This document shows, piece after piece, positions 1 through 14,955 of a stretch of DNA of 64,000 bases. The notes under the pieces were generated by a model. That model saw only the letters and a program-made list of their open reading frames with translations, was not told where the DNA came from and did not search any database. Origin of the DNA: Prunella strophiata. Lineage: Eukaryota; Chordata; Aves; Passeriformes; Prunellidae. The stretch lies in the NCBI GenBank assembly GCA_036583965.1, contig JAZBQD010000017.1:24152385-24216384 (forward strand), in the 5' to 3' direction. The translations under genes and the position numbers were made by a program. Every line of letters starts with the position of its first letter. The stretch's first letter is position 1.

Positions 1-2347
1 CAGAGTTACAGGACAGCAAAAACGCTGTTCCAGAAAGAACAAAAAGGACTGTGACTGCAGAGTGCAAAGTGACCCTCACAAGAAACCACAAAGGTGTCTT
101 CTATGTTTCACTTTCCATTTATAATTTTCTATAAAACACACATAAAGTATTTCTCATCCACCAAAACACTCTAAGGCACATTAAAAAACTGTATAGAGAA
201 GTCCTGTTCTGCTGTGCATGCATCAGAATGAAAGCTGTAATAAGTACTTCTCTTCAATGTGATAGCCATGAAGCTGCCAGTATCCATACCATTTCCAGCA
301 CCTTGGAAGCTTCACCATGGTGCTCTACAGGTCTTGGATGCCTTGCAGAATAACACTGAGTACTGGCATGAGCTGCTTGTCTCACCCCCAGCAGCTCACA
401 CCATATCATGTTCCTTTCAGTTTTTTTGGTCCTGAGAACCCAGGACCTGTTGTTAGATGGCTTGTAAATAGTAAAGCATCTGTATTACACATAGGAACTC
501 TTTGGCTTCAGAGAAGAAGGAATTAGAATATTGTTACTTTTAGATCTTGTACTCAAATTGACTCCAGCTACCTGCACAGATTTAAAATAAGTACTTTAGA
601 AAATTTTTTTGACATGTATCGTGCATTCCTTTTAACTTTCTACAGAATTAAAGTATTTGCTCTTTCTGGGCAAGGAATTGAAAATGTCTATTGCACATCC
701 TTACTGTCAACATTCTGTGCAGAAATCAAGAGAGGAAATTATTTGCACAGGTACGTAGGGATTCCCACAGAGAGTAACTGCCAAGAGTGACTTTTTCATA
801 GTACACACATCTGAATTCTGTATCAAATGGTAGAAATATATATATATATTACTTTGCTAGTAGCTAATAAAACCTCCTATAGGCTTTTCAGTAAAAACTC
901 TTGGAAAATTTAACCTAAGTAAACAACATATTTTTAATTTTATACTTACATAAGGAAATAACAGTGTCCATGTTAAAAAAATACATCTAGTTTAACATTT
1001 TTACTTGTATTATTGCCTCTGCTGAGATTGCACAAAGAAAGAATTTAGTCTGGATTCTTTGGTCTGGTTGTTGGGGTTTTTTAAGTTATCACAAAATACT
1101 CTAAAGAAATCCTTTGCATGTTAATGATATGTAAATGTTCTCACATATTAAAGGAGAAATACTCTGAGCCATCAGGATGATCACTCTTCTAAATAAAACA
1201 TGGATAATTGTATTAGAATGGGTTACATTCAGCAGAGCTCTGTGGAAGATTTTGTTGAGTTAGAGGCATATTTTTTCAGCTCCAGAGAATGGGTACAATT
1301 CACTGGAGAAAAATCTCATGATGGAGTAATTTTAGACAGAAATATTTGCTATGAATAAATAGCTACATCTTCCTGTCTTAAATATGGGTTACTGATGCAC
1401 TGCTAGTATCGGGCTTATATGTGATCAGCAGGGTTTATGGATTTTTCTGAGGCTCATGGGTTTACCTATACATCTGTTCCCACAATGTTACCATATATAA
1501 CAACAGTTAATGGTGAGACACTAAAATATGCAATAAAATTCAGACTCCTAAATCCCCAGCAATGATTCCAGATATGTAATAAATTTTCTTACTGGGAGAG
1601 ACTGTTTGGGAAGGGTGTTGTGAAAGACAGAAAAGTGTATTTTAAACCAATCATATTAGATCCATGCAAAATATAAATTTGATTCCTGAAACTAACGACC
1701 TGTTTCTTCACCCTGTAGGGGGTGAAGAAAATATATTTAGAAAGCAGCCAGTCTCCAGTCCAGACCGGAAATAACCAAACCATCATATTTATTGCCGATA
1801 ACACATATTGATTTTTGGGTAAAAAGAGACAGAGGGTCTTTTGCTAGGCTAAAGTTACAGGTCCCTTATGTACTGAAAACCAGCCAAAGAGGGGACTTGA
1901 ACATCAGAACATCATCCCTCTTCTCCTCTTACCCTCTCATGTAACCATTTGAGGCTGTCTGTAATCAAAACTGAATATACTTCATTTCTGATATACTGAT
2001 ATCAATAGGATGTGGCTGTCTTTGAGAGACACATTAAACTGCTTATATTAGAGAATTGCTACATACATCCTTGCACTAAGACAATTACACTTACACCATG
2101 ATGAATAATAGACCAAGATGTCCCAGTAATCAATAATTGATCATAGTTCATCATAGTCCAAAACAATTTTAAGTGGATTTGTTAGTCTGGAACAGCATTT
2201 AGGAGTTTGTTGAACGCACGTGGTTTGCTCATCTGCCAAGCCAAAGTCCTGGTATTTGATGCCTACAATAGTTTACTGCATAAAATTTGATGTCTGCAAA
2301 AGTTTACTGCATAAAAGGTTGCTGCACATAAGTAGTAGTCTGCTAAG

Positions 2348-2380
<33 letters not shown>
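2348..2380 (+). repeat. Poly(A) run of 33
   Basis: An uninterrupted run of 33 A. It could be a retroposon tail, but no recognisable retroposon body lies immediately upstream and no target duplication was found. Confidence 0.9.
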
Positions 2381-2383
<3 letters not shown>

Positions 2384-3820
2384 TGATATTGTTGTTTGGT
2401 TGTACAGTTCTACAGATGATATCTTAAGACACTAGATAAAGTATCTTGAATCTGTGACAGCCAGATTTTCCTAGGCTTCTTAGTTGCTAAAAATGGGTCT
2501 GAGGATGTAATCTATTCTGAATACATCTAGTGCACAGCAATGATAATTTCTTTTGTAAGTTGTGTCTGAGCACATAGAGAAATAAGTGAGAACAAGAGGC
2601 TGTGGAGTCCCAACTGTCCTATGAATGCATTTTAAGCATTTTCTTTTCTCTTGCAGTGGTTCTGGTACCAGAGAAGAGTTAAGCTTAGCTTAGCAAAGTC
2701 AGCAGTACCAGATAAGAAGTATTACTGAGACCAGGGAGAAAGAAGAAACACTTGTCCTTTTCATCTGCTCTGTGAGTCTTACTCATGTATCCTCTGAACT
2801 CCCTTCTTAACCTCCCCTAATCACAGCGTTCACACTAAACTTGAGAAGGAATTATAAACAAATAACAGGAAGTGTACAACTCTGGTGTACATGGCTCATT
2901 CAAGATGTAAGAAATGTAAATCAAAAACTTATTTCTCTATTTATTATGATGTCATAGTTTCTGAAGGAGAGAACATAAAAAATCTTATCTTCCAGTTTAA
3001 TGGAAAATATTCTGGCTGGGAGTAAATGACCAAATAATTACCAAGTTCCCTAAGTTTCACAAATCTGTAAAATTTGAAAGTTAACAATGTAGTGGTAATC
3101 CTAACATTACTTCACAAAGACAGCTGTGGTTTTGTATCCTTGTTCGAGAAAGAAAATTTGCATGAATGTTCTTCTTTTTTTTCTATCTCCATCTGTAGAT
3201 TTAATGTGTCAAAAATTAATATTATGTTCACTGCATAAGGAAATTATTGTGACACAGGATAGTTACATTAGCAAAACAGATATTATCTTTTGTTAAACAA
3301 TATCTATTGTTTTTCTTGCCATATCAGTGCTTGTATGATGAAGAAGTTGGTTTCCAAGCCTTTTTGCTATTGTCACTGTTCTTTTTCTCAGATGACACTT
3401 CTCAGAGATTTAACTTTCTGTCAGGAATTATCATACTTGATAAAAATTTCAGTTAGGACATATTTCTGCAATTCACTGATTTAAATATTATTTGTTATTT
3501 TCTTAACTAGTTGAGATATTTAATCGACTTTTTTTTTTTTTTTTTCTAAATAGTATAAATAAATAAATAGTCACTTAATGAAAATGTATTTTTTTTCCTC
3601 CAGAGGCATGGAAAGGAAAGTAACAGAAAGGTAGAAATGGGAACTGGGTTTTTATTTCCACAAGGTCTGAAAAAAGAAAAAATTATGTTTTTAAAATTTT
3701 ACAGAAAGTGGGAATTTATTTTATTTTGTTTTACAGCTTACACTACCTTCAGTCTTTTATATTATAGGACACGTTCTACAGGTTCTAAGCCCATATCTTT
3801 TTCAAACAATCACTTTTTTG

Positions 3821-3850
3821 CAGATCACTCACAGATCACTCACAGATCAT
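3821..3850. repeat. Short tandem repeat, 11-bp unit, 2.7 copies
   Basis: The unit CAGATCACTCA occurs twice and then partially a third time. It is a small local duplication with no gene context. Confidence 0.85.
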
Positions 3851-6800
3851 TCTGCACAGCACTTTCTATGGACCAACACAACTCTAAGTCTCAAAGTTAA
3901 ATTTGTATTTATGAAATCAAGATGCACATCTAAGCTGAGTCTTAATGCTTATGAGGTATCCTGTCCACAGCTGGACTCCTCCCACTGCTACTATTCCTGG
4001 AAAAGGGATAGATGCCCATGCTCCTTTCCCTCCATTTAGAGAAGTACCAACTACAGGATTGCTTTTTTTCTGTAACAATCAGCCCAATGTGGGTGTAAAA
4101 TAACAAACTGATGACCAGAAGCTCACTCCCAACCCTGAGCTCCTGATGGAGTCCCTGGATGGCATGTTAAGGGACAGTGCCCAGAAATGTCTGCTCTCCC
4201 TTACCCTTGCAGGAAACCTGCAAAGAGGGTTCCCCGTGCAAGTGCATCACAAAGCCAAAAGAAGGGGCCACAAGAAAAATATCGTACCTGGAGCTCTAAA
4301 TGAGCCTGTGAACTGTTACTACCAGTACTATGGTACATAAATCCATTCCCAATCTACTAATACAGCTTCTCTCCTAACTTGGGGTGAAGTTATTTGCATT
4401 CTGCTGCAGGTACCAAACCTTCTGATATTACAGCAGCTGTGAAGGCAGAACATCCACAGGGAGAGCTGAGTTGTCACTGCTGGTCTCTCAATTTAACCTT
4501 GGGAGAAGGAGTACAACACTGGGTTGAAAAGTAAAAATTAAATTTACAGTCTGACAAGGAGATTTATACCCACTAGCACTTCAAAGTTTGAGTCAACAAA
4601 GAAAATGAAAGCAGTTTGACTATACTGTCATTTTTACTGCAAATACAAAAAACTTGTGTAGCATAGTATTCTAGATATATCCAGACACTGAAATACCAGA
4701 AATATCTCATTTAGTGTTGGCAATAACAGCTTGTAATAGGCTGTAATAAAGGTGCACAAATACAATAATTTCTGTGCATGTAAGCTGCTGATGGACCAAC
4801 TTGAACTGAAACGCAGTAATTCTGCTTAAAAACCATCATGACAGTCACCTACTCAGTAAAATCAAATATTCAAGTCCTTCTGTGAGTAAATTTTGGTACT
4901 TCCTTCTGTAAATAAATTCAGGTACTTTAAGAGGAAAAACCAGCCAAATTTAAAAATAAAATCCCTTATGGAACATAACAGAGGTTGATTAAATTAAATG
5001 TATGAACTCTGATGAGTACTAAGGTAATTTTCCTCAACGTAATTTGCCATTAAACCAATTCCCATTAATTCAAGGTCTAAGAAACAAGGTGTGTGAAATA
5101 TCTTTGACCCCAGTGTTTAATTTGTTTTGGATTTTTTCTTGTAGGGCAGATTTGCAAAACTCCATGTGGGAGAGAGATACACAAATCCTGTCAATGAGAT
5201 TTCTATTCAGGTTTGCCTAAACTTCAGCAATTTGAAAATCCACCTGCTCAGCGACTAGTCAACAGTATGTTCAGGCTTCACCCAATATATCAACTTTCTA
5301 AAAAAAGCTCGCCATAGTAATATATAAAGTTTAGATAATTTGCAAGAATTCCTCGTCTTCAATGATCTGACTCAAGAAATAAGTCAAAACCAAATGACAA
5401 GTCATAGATTAGCATATCTCATTAAATAGAGTAAAGGCTCAGCACTGAAGTCTGCATAGAAAAGAACACAGTAGAATTTCTTAACTGGAGAGGCTATTTG
5501 GGTTTTTTAAAAGGGCAGTCATTATGATATGTTTGGGGTTTTTTTTAACTTTGAAACTTAGCTGTTACCTCTGTTGACAATTCTTCTGAGGCTGCATTTC
5601 CAACTGACCCCTCAAGAAACACCACAGTCACTTACAAGCTGCTAAGGTGCAATGGGAATCACAACACTGTACATATGGGCCAGTTGTCAAGATCTCAGTC
5701 TTATTACTGCAGAAACTGTAAGACATATTCATCCAAAAACACTGACACAGCCTTTACTTGTCTTATTGCTTTTTTTTTGCTGTTGTGGCTGTTTATTTAT
5801 TTGTTTGTTTGTGCAAGTATTTGGGTGATTTTTAATGTTTTGATTCAGAATTTTAATTTTTTTTTTTTTTTGGAGATGTTTAGTGGATTTGTTTGTTTTG
5901 AGACATTTAATTAGCTTACTAGTATTCTACACCATAACCATTAATACTGCTCATCTTGATAAAAAATTCAAGTTTTGTCATTTTGTTCTTCAGGGAAAGA
6001 AATTTATTTTTAGTTCAGTAGCAGGATCCATAATGTCTTTGATTTTGTGGGGGTTTTAAACAGTCACAGTGCAGGCAGGTTTTTGCTACTGACAGAGCAG
6101 AATGATCAGATGGAGTTCTAGGTTCAGGCCAAACTCTCCCAGTCTTGACTAATCAGCTTTTGTGCTGACAATAGCAGTGTAATGGCAGCATAGTCAGAAC
6201 AAAATTCAGACACATCTTTTCTACAGAGCAGTTTCAAAGGACTAAAGTTCCTCTCAGATGTTATCAAGAAAAACTTCTCTGAAGTTAATCACAATGTTTA
6301 AGTTATAGAGTTTCTCTTTTAATGGGCCAAAGTTTTTCCAAACAAATCCAGCAGCTGTTCCTCCATTGTTATTGCATTTCTTTCTGCGAAGTCCTTCAGA
6401 TAATTTTGAAGTTTTGGTTTAAATATACCTGCTGCTGCCACCATTTAAAAGAGTTAAGGTAAATCTGGTAACTTCTTTCACAGAATATGTGTTCCTGGGA
6501 GAGAAATTCAGGGATTATGTTTTTCTAGAGTCTTTTTTACTGATACACATTTATTTTAATGATGTTCACTTTTTAGATAACAGTATAAAATATGAGTCAT
6601 GAAACCAGAAATTTAGACCAGCTCTAGGACAGTGATATCTATATTCTAAAGAGTGTTCAACTACACTGGACTTACTTTGCTTACCTCAATAACTAAAATG
6701 GTTGCATTTTTTCACAAGAGTTGCAGTTAAATGCAATTCGGTGCACCTTCTGTTCACAGGTGGAACGCAAGGCAGTAATGAGTTTATTGACTCATTTTGC

Positions 6801-9800
6801 CATCATGTACTTACCTTCAGTCTTTCCCTGTTGCTTATTTCTACCTACATACCCTTCAGTCTTAATATGAATGTTTTTCCCCAGAACTTTTGCTGTGCAT
6901 CGGAGTGCTACAATTAGGGCATCTTCAGAAAATTTTCAAAGAAAAACTAAAGTAACACTTTACTTAAGCTTTATTGCCAAAACGTTCTTAAGGAAAAGCA
7001 ACCTCTGTAACTGAATGTGAAACATGTGTTGAATTTCTGGCTTATATAGTTTAAAAATTCAAATGAGGAGAATTTGAAATTGGAATTGTGATTTTATTTG
7101 AGATCTAGATTCAGAATTATGGCAAGGAAAAAACCCTATCTATTCTCATCTATTCAAACAAATTATTTAAAGCCATGTTAAACATTTGGAATTACTTTTG
7201 AAATCTCTATTTATGGCAATAGTTTTACCTTGGTTAATAGCCTTTTATTCCTGCTGTCATTCTCTCTTGCAGTACAGTTACAACAGGGGTTGGAGCATGG
7301 CCAAGTCCCATAGGTATGCTGATGTGCATGCTCTGCAGAGGTGTCTCTGCCATGGTACACTCCAGATAGAAAGGAATGAATTCTCAGCCTGCCGCAGCTT
7401 ATGCAGCCCTCAGTGTTTAGTCATTGTTCCACGTAAAGAAGAAGGATACCTTAAGGTATAGGTAGTGATAACTTTATGAATTACGTTCATGGTGATGCCA
7501 CACTTTAGACTTTTTTAAAATATCAATTGTTATTCTATGCTATTTTTTTTGAAACTCAAACACTTCATGAATAGCTCACCTCACTGATCTTCTTTTCAAA
7601 AAAAGGGAACTTGTACCATGTATCAGCTTTGTCAAACTCGACACTAGAACCTTTGCTGTACAATGAGATATAATTACAATTCTACATCAACTCATACTAA
7701 AAAAGACACACATTGATTTATGATGAATCCTGAATATTCAGAATAATAGCTTCAAATATACTTGAAGTGAAGAAATTCTCTTATTGGAAGTGTTTAAAGT
7801 CATTTGAGCCTTTGCAGTTAAAATTAATTTCTTTCTCAAGTAGGTCTGACTGGCACAGGCTGTTATGAACACTGTGCAAAAGCTAATGGAATTCACATTT
7901 ATATTAGTCTTGTTTGCTTCAGAAGGAATACAGGGGAAGATAAAAGATGAGCATTCTTTAGCCACTTAACAAGATCACAGTGCTGTCCATGCTGAAACAT
8001 TCAAGGAAACCACCTCCATTTTTGTATGCTTATGAATTATTTCTTCCTCCTTGTCCCCAAATCATTTGAAAAATAATACATTTGCTAAGAATGACTTTTA
8101 ACATAGCAAAGCCTGAAAGAATCATTGTCTAAATCCACTTTGACATCTGTAAGGCAGCCATCTACATCAGAACTGAGGAGAAAGTACTCAAGCAAAAGAA
8201 TAGGGTAGCCTGAGGTGAGGAAGAAGGAATTTCTGCACATTTCCAGGAGTTAGAAGAGTCAAGTAAACCCAGCCACTTTGGTTACCTGACCATCAGTTGT
8301 ACTGAGGACTGGTACATAGCAGGGGTCTAGATATTTTTGCTTGCTATGAAGAGTTCATCAACCATGTCACTGAGAGCTTGTAACAGGGTAGTAGAGAGAA
8401 GACTCTCAGTAAGGTGTGAGAAGTATGACACCAATTAAGCGGATTATTTATGATTAGATTTATTGCTAGCACAATGCAATACAATATAAGCAGGTCTAAA
8501 GGGTTCTCATATAAGCAGGTTAATCTAGAAATGTACATGTCTACTCTCTTTGGCCTTGCAGAGTGAAGAGTTACAAAGGAAAAAAGCTCCTCTGGAGTTT
8601 CTTTAGGATTTTATCCCCACATATAACCAGATCTTAGTATTTTAACTTACCTGTCTAAAAGAACTTGTCCGCTGTCTTCAGGCTCGACACACACTCCAGA
8701 TGACCCCACCAGGGAGAATATGTACCTGGAAGCTGCCTGCAACCTTGGGAGATCAGTTTACCCAGCTGGCCCAATCTCCAGTAGCATTTTAAACCTTTTG
8801 TGGGCCAGTGTGTTCCAAAGTAATTTAGAATCATCACAATTCCTCCATCTCTGGAATCAACATATTATTTAAGTAGACAAACAGCTCCTCCAGCTATTCC
8901 CACCTGATGTTCTCATCTTAGGACAAACCATATTGCCTATCAGAAGCAATCTAAAAAGGGGGAGGGTACATGGGTCTGGACAGGGGGAAGATTCACCAGA
9001 ACATGACTGAGTACCTTTTGTCATTGTCACAGAGCTCTGTGGTCCTTTATGGGGAGACTGAACCCATCAAACTCTACTACCAGTTTTACAGAAGGAAAAG
9101 GCTCATGCAAACAGCACACTGGAATTTTGTGTCAGTACTCTTAAGGTCATGTTTGAGCTTTTTATTTTCACTAAGCATCCTGCACCTCATTCAACAGTTG
9201 GAATATTCTGCACTGTAGACAGAAAAGCCACATCTCCATGCAGGGTGACATTACTTGTGAATTCCTGGTCATATGAATTTGCCCTGAACAGGTCAGGTTA
9301 CTGTGGTCAGGTGTTGTGGCAATGCATCATTTAAACTTGAACATAAAACAAATGCATTATGAATGGCATAATGAATTACAATTAGACTTGCAATGCACTT
9401 ATTATCTTTTGTATTTAGTAGTGCTTTGACTCATCTAAATTAATGCCATGGAAACCAGAAAGAGTAATTGCTTAAAGTGACTTCTACTTAGATATTGCTT
9501 TTCTAATGTCACTCATTAAAGACCAACTTGGATAGTTACATTTTCATCTGTAATCTTGGGATTTTTGGAAGGTAAAAATATTCTATATTACATATGAAGA
9601 GAATGAAGTCATCTTTGAGGAAATCATTATTTCAAAAGAAAAAACAACTTGCCTTTGAGCTACATAAAACCAAAATTTGTATATGTTTGGAACCATGAGA
9701 ATCTATGCACTTCAATTAACCTGATATCCATCACTGGTGCTGCAAACGGCATTAAGTGAAAAATACATGTGTTGCAAAATCAAGCCTTTTTTGGGAAAAT

Positions 9801-10354
9801 TATAATGCAACCAAAAAAGGACAGTATCAAAATCTTTCCTCAACTCTTATGTTCTCTAAGGTGTTTTGGTCCTTGTGTAGGAATCCAATTTCCCTTGAAA
9901 TCTCAAACACAGCTTGGACTCTTCAATGCTTTGGAAGATCTGGGCATGAATCAATAGTAAATATGATAAGTTTGTGAATTAGAGAATATTCAAGTAGTGA
10001 AAAGAACATGTAAAGAAAATTAAAGATCTAGTTTTCTTTGGCTTTGGAATTGTTTTTTTTTTTTTTTTTTTGATGGTTGGTTTTCCATTATTTGGGCAAG
10101 ATTTTGTATGTGGTTGTTTTTAAAACTATATTCCTGTTATGTGAGGAGAGAAACACACATCCTTTATTTTCTCTTGTGGTCTTGTTTTCCTCCTGTCTTA
10201 GAGTTGGAATTGTGATCTCCATTACATGTCATTTTTCAGAGTGGATGGATGTTAATTACTTGTTCTCAGCCAGTGAAAACACCAGTTCCTTTATAAAAAA
10301 TATGATTATTCCTTTTCTGAAATCCTTTCTTTTTCTATGTTCTTTCCTGTATAG

Positions 10355-10511
10355 GTCATTTTTTTCTGTTTTTTTGGTTGTTTTATTTTTTTGGGGGGGG
10401 GGGTGTGGTGGTTTGGTTGGTTTGTTTTTGGGGTTTTTTGGGTGGTTTTTCTTTTTTTTTTTTTGGTGGGGGGAGGGGAGGGGTCTGTTTTGTTTTGGTT
10501 TTGTTTTTTTA
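10355..10511. repeat. G/T-rich low-complexity tract
   Basis: About 155 bases made almost only of T and G, including a run of 11 G and several T runs. The long open frames crossing it are artefacts of composition (Phe/Gly/Trp-rich on one strand, Lys/Pro-rich on the other). Confidence 0.85.
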
Positions 10512-12834
10512 AGGTACAAATAAAGTAACAATAAACATCTAAATCTCTATGTCGGTGGACACTTTCCTTAAACTAGAAATTCTTGCTGCTCTACATTTTA
10601 ATGTGATAAAAGTTGTGATAGCATTACTTGGAGTCTGTTGCATTCTACAAGTCTGCTATGTGTGGTTGTGACATCTCCCTTTGTCCAGCTGGAAGACATA
10701 ACACTTTTTTTTTTTTTTTTTTTTAATAAGATTTCCTGCAGGTACATGCACAAAGGCAACTTGTCCACAGCCTTGAATCATCACCTGATGCCTGAGTCTG
10801 GTGGGTCTACATCTGCAGTCATCCACAACTCAGCAATCAGTTTGGTTACAACCCAATGCAAATACCTAGTGCCCAATCAAGCTTCAGTCCACTGGCATCC
10901 TCATTTTGAGTACATGTCTGACAGAGGTTTTTCTTATTCCTGTTTACATCAGCAGGGCAGGCAAACTGAGAGTACAAGCAGAGTAAGATGTTCCCTTTTT
11001 GGTTTTTCCTGTTATTTCAGTGGGAAGATTTAAATAGTTCTCCAAATCAAGTCAATTCAAAGCAGATTAAGCAACAGAGCTCTCATAATTCTTAGAAAAA
11101 TATTTTTTTCAAGGTCTGAAAAGACCTAATTTCAGGTCCTTTAGTATGCACAAAAGTAAGAAAAGCATTGATCTTTTGAAGATTACAAAGAACTGGCCAT
11201 TGAGAATTTTATAGCCAGGTCTCTATTCTGAAGATGTATAAAACTATGTGTTTCCCCTGCAAGTAAAGCATTAAATGTCTTGATGAGGACAGAACTTTAG
11301 AACCCATTCTTTAGAAATGGGTTAATGAGAAATAGGTATTTCTGAGGTACAGTGCTGGGTGACTTTTTTAGCACAACACAGCAATAATAGACAGTACCAA
11401 AAGACATTGATTACCAATTGCCGCCTTTTTATCAGCTAAGAGAAAATTTTCCAAACTTCAAGGTGTTTTATTAAAACAGAAGACTCAGAGGGCACCTCCA
11501 CAGCATTACAGCTCTCTTGAAATTAATCTGTTTTTACACTATGCTGTACCTGAATCATAAATTATTTCCATGACAATTGCATAGATATCATTTAAGGATG
11601 TGAATTCATGTGAATTGAAGCACCTACTTTTTCAGATGAATAGCTAATGCTTGAGTATGGCTGTTTATTGGTCCCATACACAATATATAGCACGAGGACC
11701 ACAAATAAAATACAAATATTTGTAAAATAAAATTCTATACACTGTTTCTAATTTGTTGTACAAATGAGAACTGGAAAAAATAAGGAGGAAAGTCTTTCAG
11801 GCATATAAAGATTAAAATGGAACACTTCTGTTATAAAACTAGTTACATTCCTTTAAGAAAAAGTCTAGGCAGCAGTGGGAGAAGATGGAGAATTCTTTTA
11901 ACTTTAAGACATGGTGTATGATCCCTATATTCATGGTTAATTCTTAGTTTTGTACCATTCAGTACTTGGTAGAAATGTCAGAGATTAATGTGGCCTTGTG
12001 TTAACTCCCTACAGCTGTGACTAATAAGCCTTGTGTCAGCTAATGCTTCCGTGTTTACTTACATCAGTGATTAATGAGTACTAGCTGATAGCTTAGTTTT
12101 GAAAACAAGGATTGTGTGTCAGAGCTAAGAATGATGAGAGAAGTACATTATGACCTGACCACATATTTGAGATACTCTCAAGGAAAAAGATTTATTGAAG
12201 ACCTGGAAACATATCCAAACAAGTCCATGGAAATAATTAACATACATGCATGTATTCAGGAAATGTGATGGATTTGTATTCATTTTAGAAATATAACCTG
12301 TCTGTTAGGTTACAGGGCATGCATGTTTTGAGGGGAAAGCCCCATCCTTCCAGTGCAGCTAATAAAGTAATATCAGCTATCTAATATAGAAAAATGGGTT
12401 GGAGAGTTTATTTCCAGGTTTTCAGTGACAACCATTAAGATTTTTGTCTTCCTGTTTGGAAAAAAAAATATAATCTTTAACTAAGTAGTTAATTATGATG
12501 CATAATAAATACCAAACAGAGTATTCTGAGTGGTTTTTCAGAGTTGTGCTAATGATAACACCTTAATGATTTATGAAGATTATTATCAAGAGCCAAGTAC
12601 CATTACAAGGTTTTCTAAAAGATATTTTGACAACAGTTAAACCCCAGATTTTCCCCAGGGTAACAGATAAACCCCATCCTTGTAATTGTATTGCAGCTTT
12701 AAAATGTGCCATATGAAATAACACTGCTTTGTACTGTCACAGGTTACAATGTGAGCACTGGGAATGCTGGGGAGTTGTGACAAATAGGTAATACTTATGT
12801 CTGCTGTTTTGACACGCAGCATGAGACATTGCTG

Positions 12835-13135
12835 GGAATTTTCTACAATCAAGAGTCTGGAAACTTAGAAAAAAAAATAAAGGGTAATGAAAATCTGCAT
12901 AAGTATTCACAGGACAGGAAACCTTTATACAAGGATGAGGAAAAGGCTGAGATACTTAATGCCTTCTTTGTCTCAGGCTTTAAGAGAAAGACCAGTTACA
13001 CACAGGACAACCAGTCCGCTAAGCTGGTACACAGGGACAGGGAGCAGCACAGACCTCCTGTAACCCAGGAGGGAGTAGTTTTTGACATGCTGTGCCTCTT
13101 AGGCACTCAAAGATCCATGGGGATGGATGGTGTTT
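12835..13135 (+). pseudogene. CR1 LINE ORF2 fragment, in frame
   Basis: An open frame of about 100 residues resembles the region just before the reverse transcriptase fingers of avian CR1 ORF2. It contains KAEILNAFFVSGF, the counterpart of a strongly conserved CR1 block, then a PPVT segment, and ends near RSMGMDGV, where CR1 has the KSMGPDG-type motif at the start of RT. Both sides are truncated, with no CR1 3' end or tail, so this is a dead remnant. The frame has survived without a stop for about 300 bases, which is mildly unusual for an old copy but could be chance. Confidence 0.7.
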
Positions 13136-14955
13136 GGGAAACAACTCAATGTGATATTTAGGTTTAGTTTATATGGTGGTGTCCAGTCAAAGGTTAAATT
13201 TGGTTTTGTAGCTCTTTTCCAAGATGAATTGTTCTATAATTCAATAAAATTATCAATGAAATAGAGTACCAGCTTTAAATGAATTTTAATCTACCAACAA
13301 TCCTTATTAATGAAAATGCTATTTCTCATACAATTTAGGAAACCATGTTACTGTTGGAAACAATACTCTACTTTTGAGGTTTATTGTTAGAAGTACTATT
13401 GGTTAAACTGTTGATGCAACTTACTTGCTAACAAAAGATGTTCATGTGTGAGACCCATAAGCAAGAGTACAACACGCTTCTTAGCAAACCATGAGGAGAG
13501 AAGCAAGTCTGGATGGAGATGTGGTAAGAATCATCATCATATCAAGACATTGAAGATGAATTGCAACCACAGCTCACAGCAGTAAGACATGAGCCCTTGG
13601 TGCTGAACCTACGGGATGAGGGAAATCATGAGGTCAGTGTCCTTGAGCCATCAACAATGGAAACTTCATCCCACAGCTCATGGGTGTGTGAAAAAGCCCC
13701 TTAGACAAGATAAGTGACTTGAGACCAAATCCTGTATTTTGTCATAATAAATGTCCTCCCGAGCTGTAAGTCAGTCACAGGCTTCTCAAAAGAAGTTGTA
13801 CCTTAGAGGTGAAATGTGATGGTAGGTCAGAAAAAACACCTGAAAGAAAAGGATATAAAGAGTATAAAATACACAGGAAAAACACTGAGTACTGAGGTTA
13901 AGCCTGGTACAAAGAGCCCATGCCCACTGCCAGCTGTCTTGTGCATGGGCAGCAGAGACTCCCCGAGTGCCCATGCCAGGAGCGGTAAGCTCATGGCAGT
14001 ACTGGTCTGCCAGCATGTTTATTTTGTCTGTCTGCTACATGTTGTGTGGATTAGCCAATTGGATTAGCCAATTAATAATATTTCTGTACTCATACAGTCT
14101 GTATACTGCTCTTTGTAGAGACTCATGGCAGGGTTCAAGGAGCTCAAATAGACAAGAACAAGTTGAGGGTGGATTACATTTATACCCATGCATAGGTTTT
14201 CCAAGTCAGTACCCAGTACTCCACGTATGGAGTCTGAAAATTGGTGATATCCTGACAATTCAGATGACCTGATATTGAAAATTTCTCAAAGGAAATAAAT
14301 TCTGATATCCCAAATACCTGCAAAACAGGAGATCCAAGGAGGAACTGGAGAAAAGTGAGGATCCATTACTAAGGAAGTCGATGTAAGTCCTGGCTGTGGT
14401 TGTAAAGCACGGTGGGTAGAAAACCCTGTGGGTGTTATACCTTGATTCTGCCCTCTTTGGGAGGTTTTTCAAAAGAAAATGCTTTGTAATAGCCCCACTC
14501 AGATGACCACCATATGCAGTGTAGAAAAACTGAGTGTGAGAGAGGACAGGAACAAATTTCCTTTGAGACTGACCTTGTTGTTGACTCTGGAGGGAGTCAG
14601 AACATGTTATTTACCTATAACCAGTCCTGATGCATTGTTTGACTCAAAAGGCAGATAATTTAATTTTTCACTAAAACAAAGAAATGAATGTATCTTTGAG
14701 GCACTAATAAAATTAGAATAAGTCTATTTTCATGGATTTTGTTGATTTCTTTTTCATGTTGTATTGTCTATGAAAAATTTTATTTACTTTTTTCCTCAGG
14801 TTTTTACAAGAGTGAAACTTAAACAGGCCTGTATTAGCAAAACGAACTCTGTAAGATCCTGAATTCACAAATTTATAGTCCTCTTTAGATGATAGAAATC
14901 TGTTTTTGTTTGATACTGGCCAGTTGCCAGGTACCCACAAAAGTCTGCTATAGTT
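13136..14955. other. Unannotated stretch with a possible LTR or transcript end
   Basis: No gene was recognised. Around 13,445-13,795 the plus strand reads like the 3' part of an LTR or a transcript: mixed-composition DNA, then an AATAAA-type signal near 13,747, then about 45 bases ending in CA. No TG start or target duplication was found. A short tandem duplication of the type TGGATTAGCCAAT lies near 14,047-14,073. Confidence 0.3.

Larger units (their letters stand above)
1..12828. other. Intergenic or intronic DNA, no gene recognised
   Basis: No exon chain, conserved protein domain, RNA gene or mobile element could be recognised here on either strand. Open frames are short, lack family resemblance and are at the length expected by chance in AT-rich DNA. 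The stretch contains the homopolymer and low-complexity tracts listed separately. Isolated exons or noncoding RNAs cannot be excluded by eye. Confidence 0.5.

Noticed and set aside
10077..10531. A 148-residue hydrophobic open frame and its opposite-strand partner
   Set aside because: Most of the length comes from a T/G homopolymer-like tract; there is no conserved segment.
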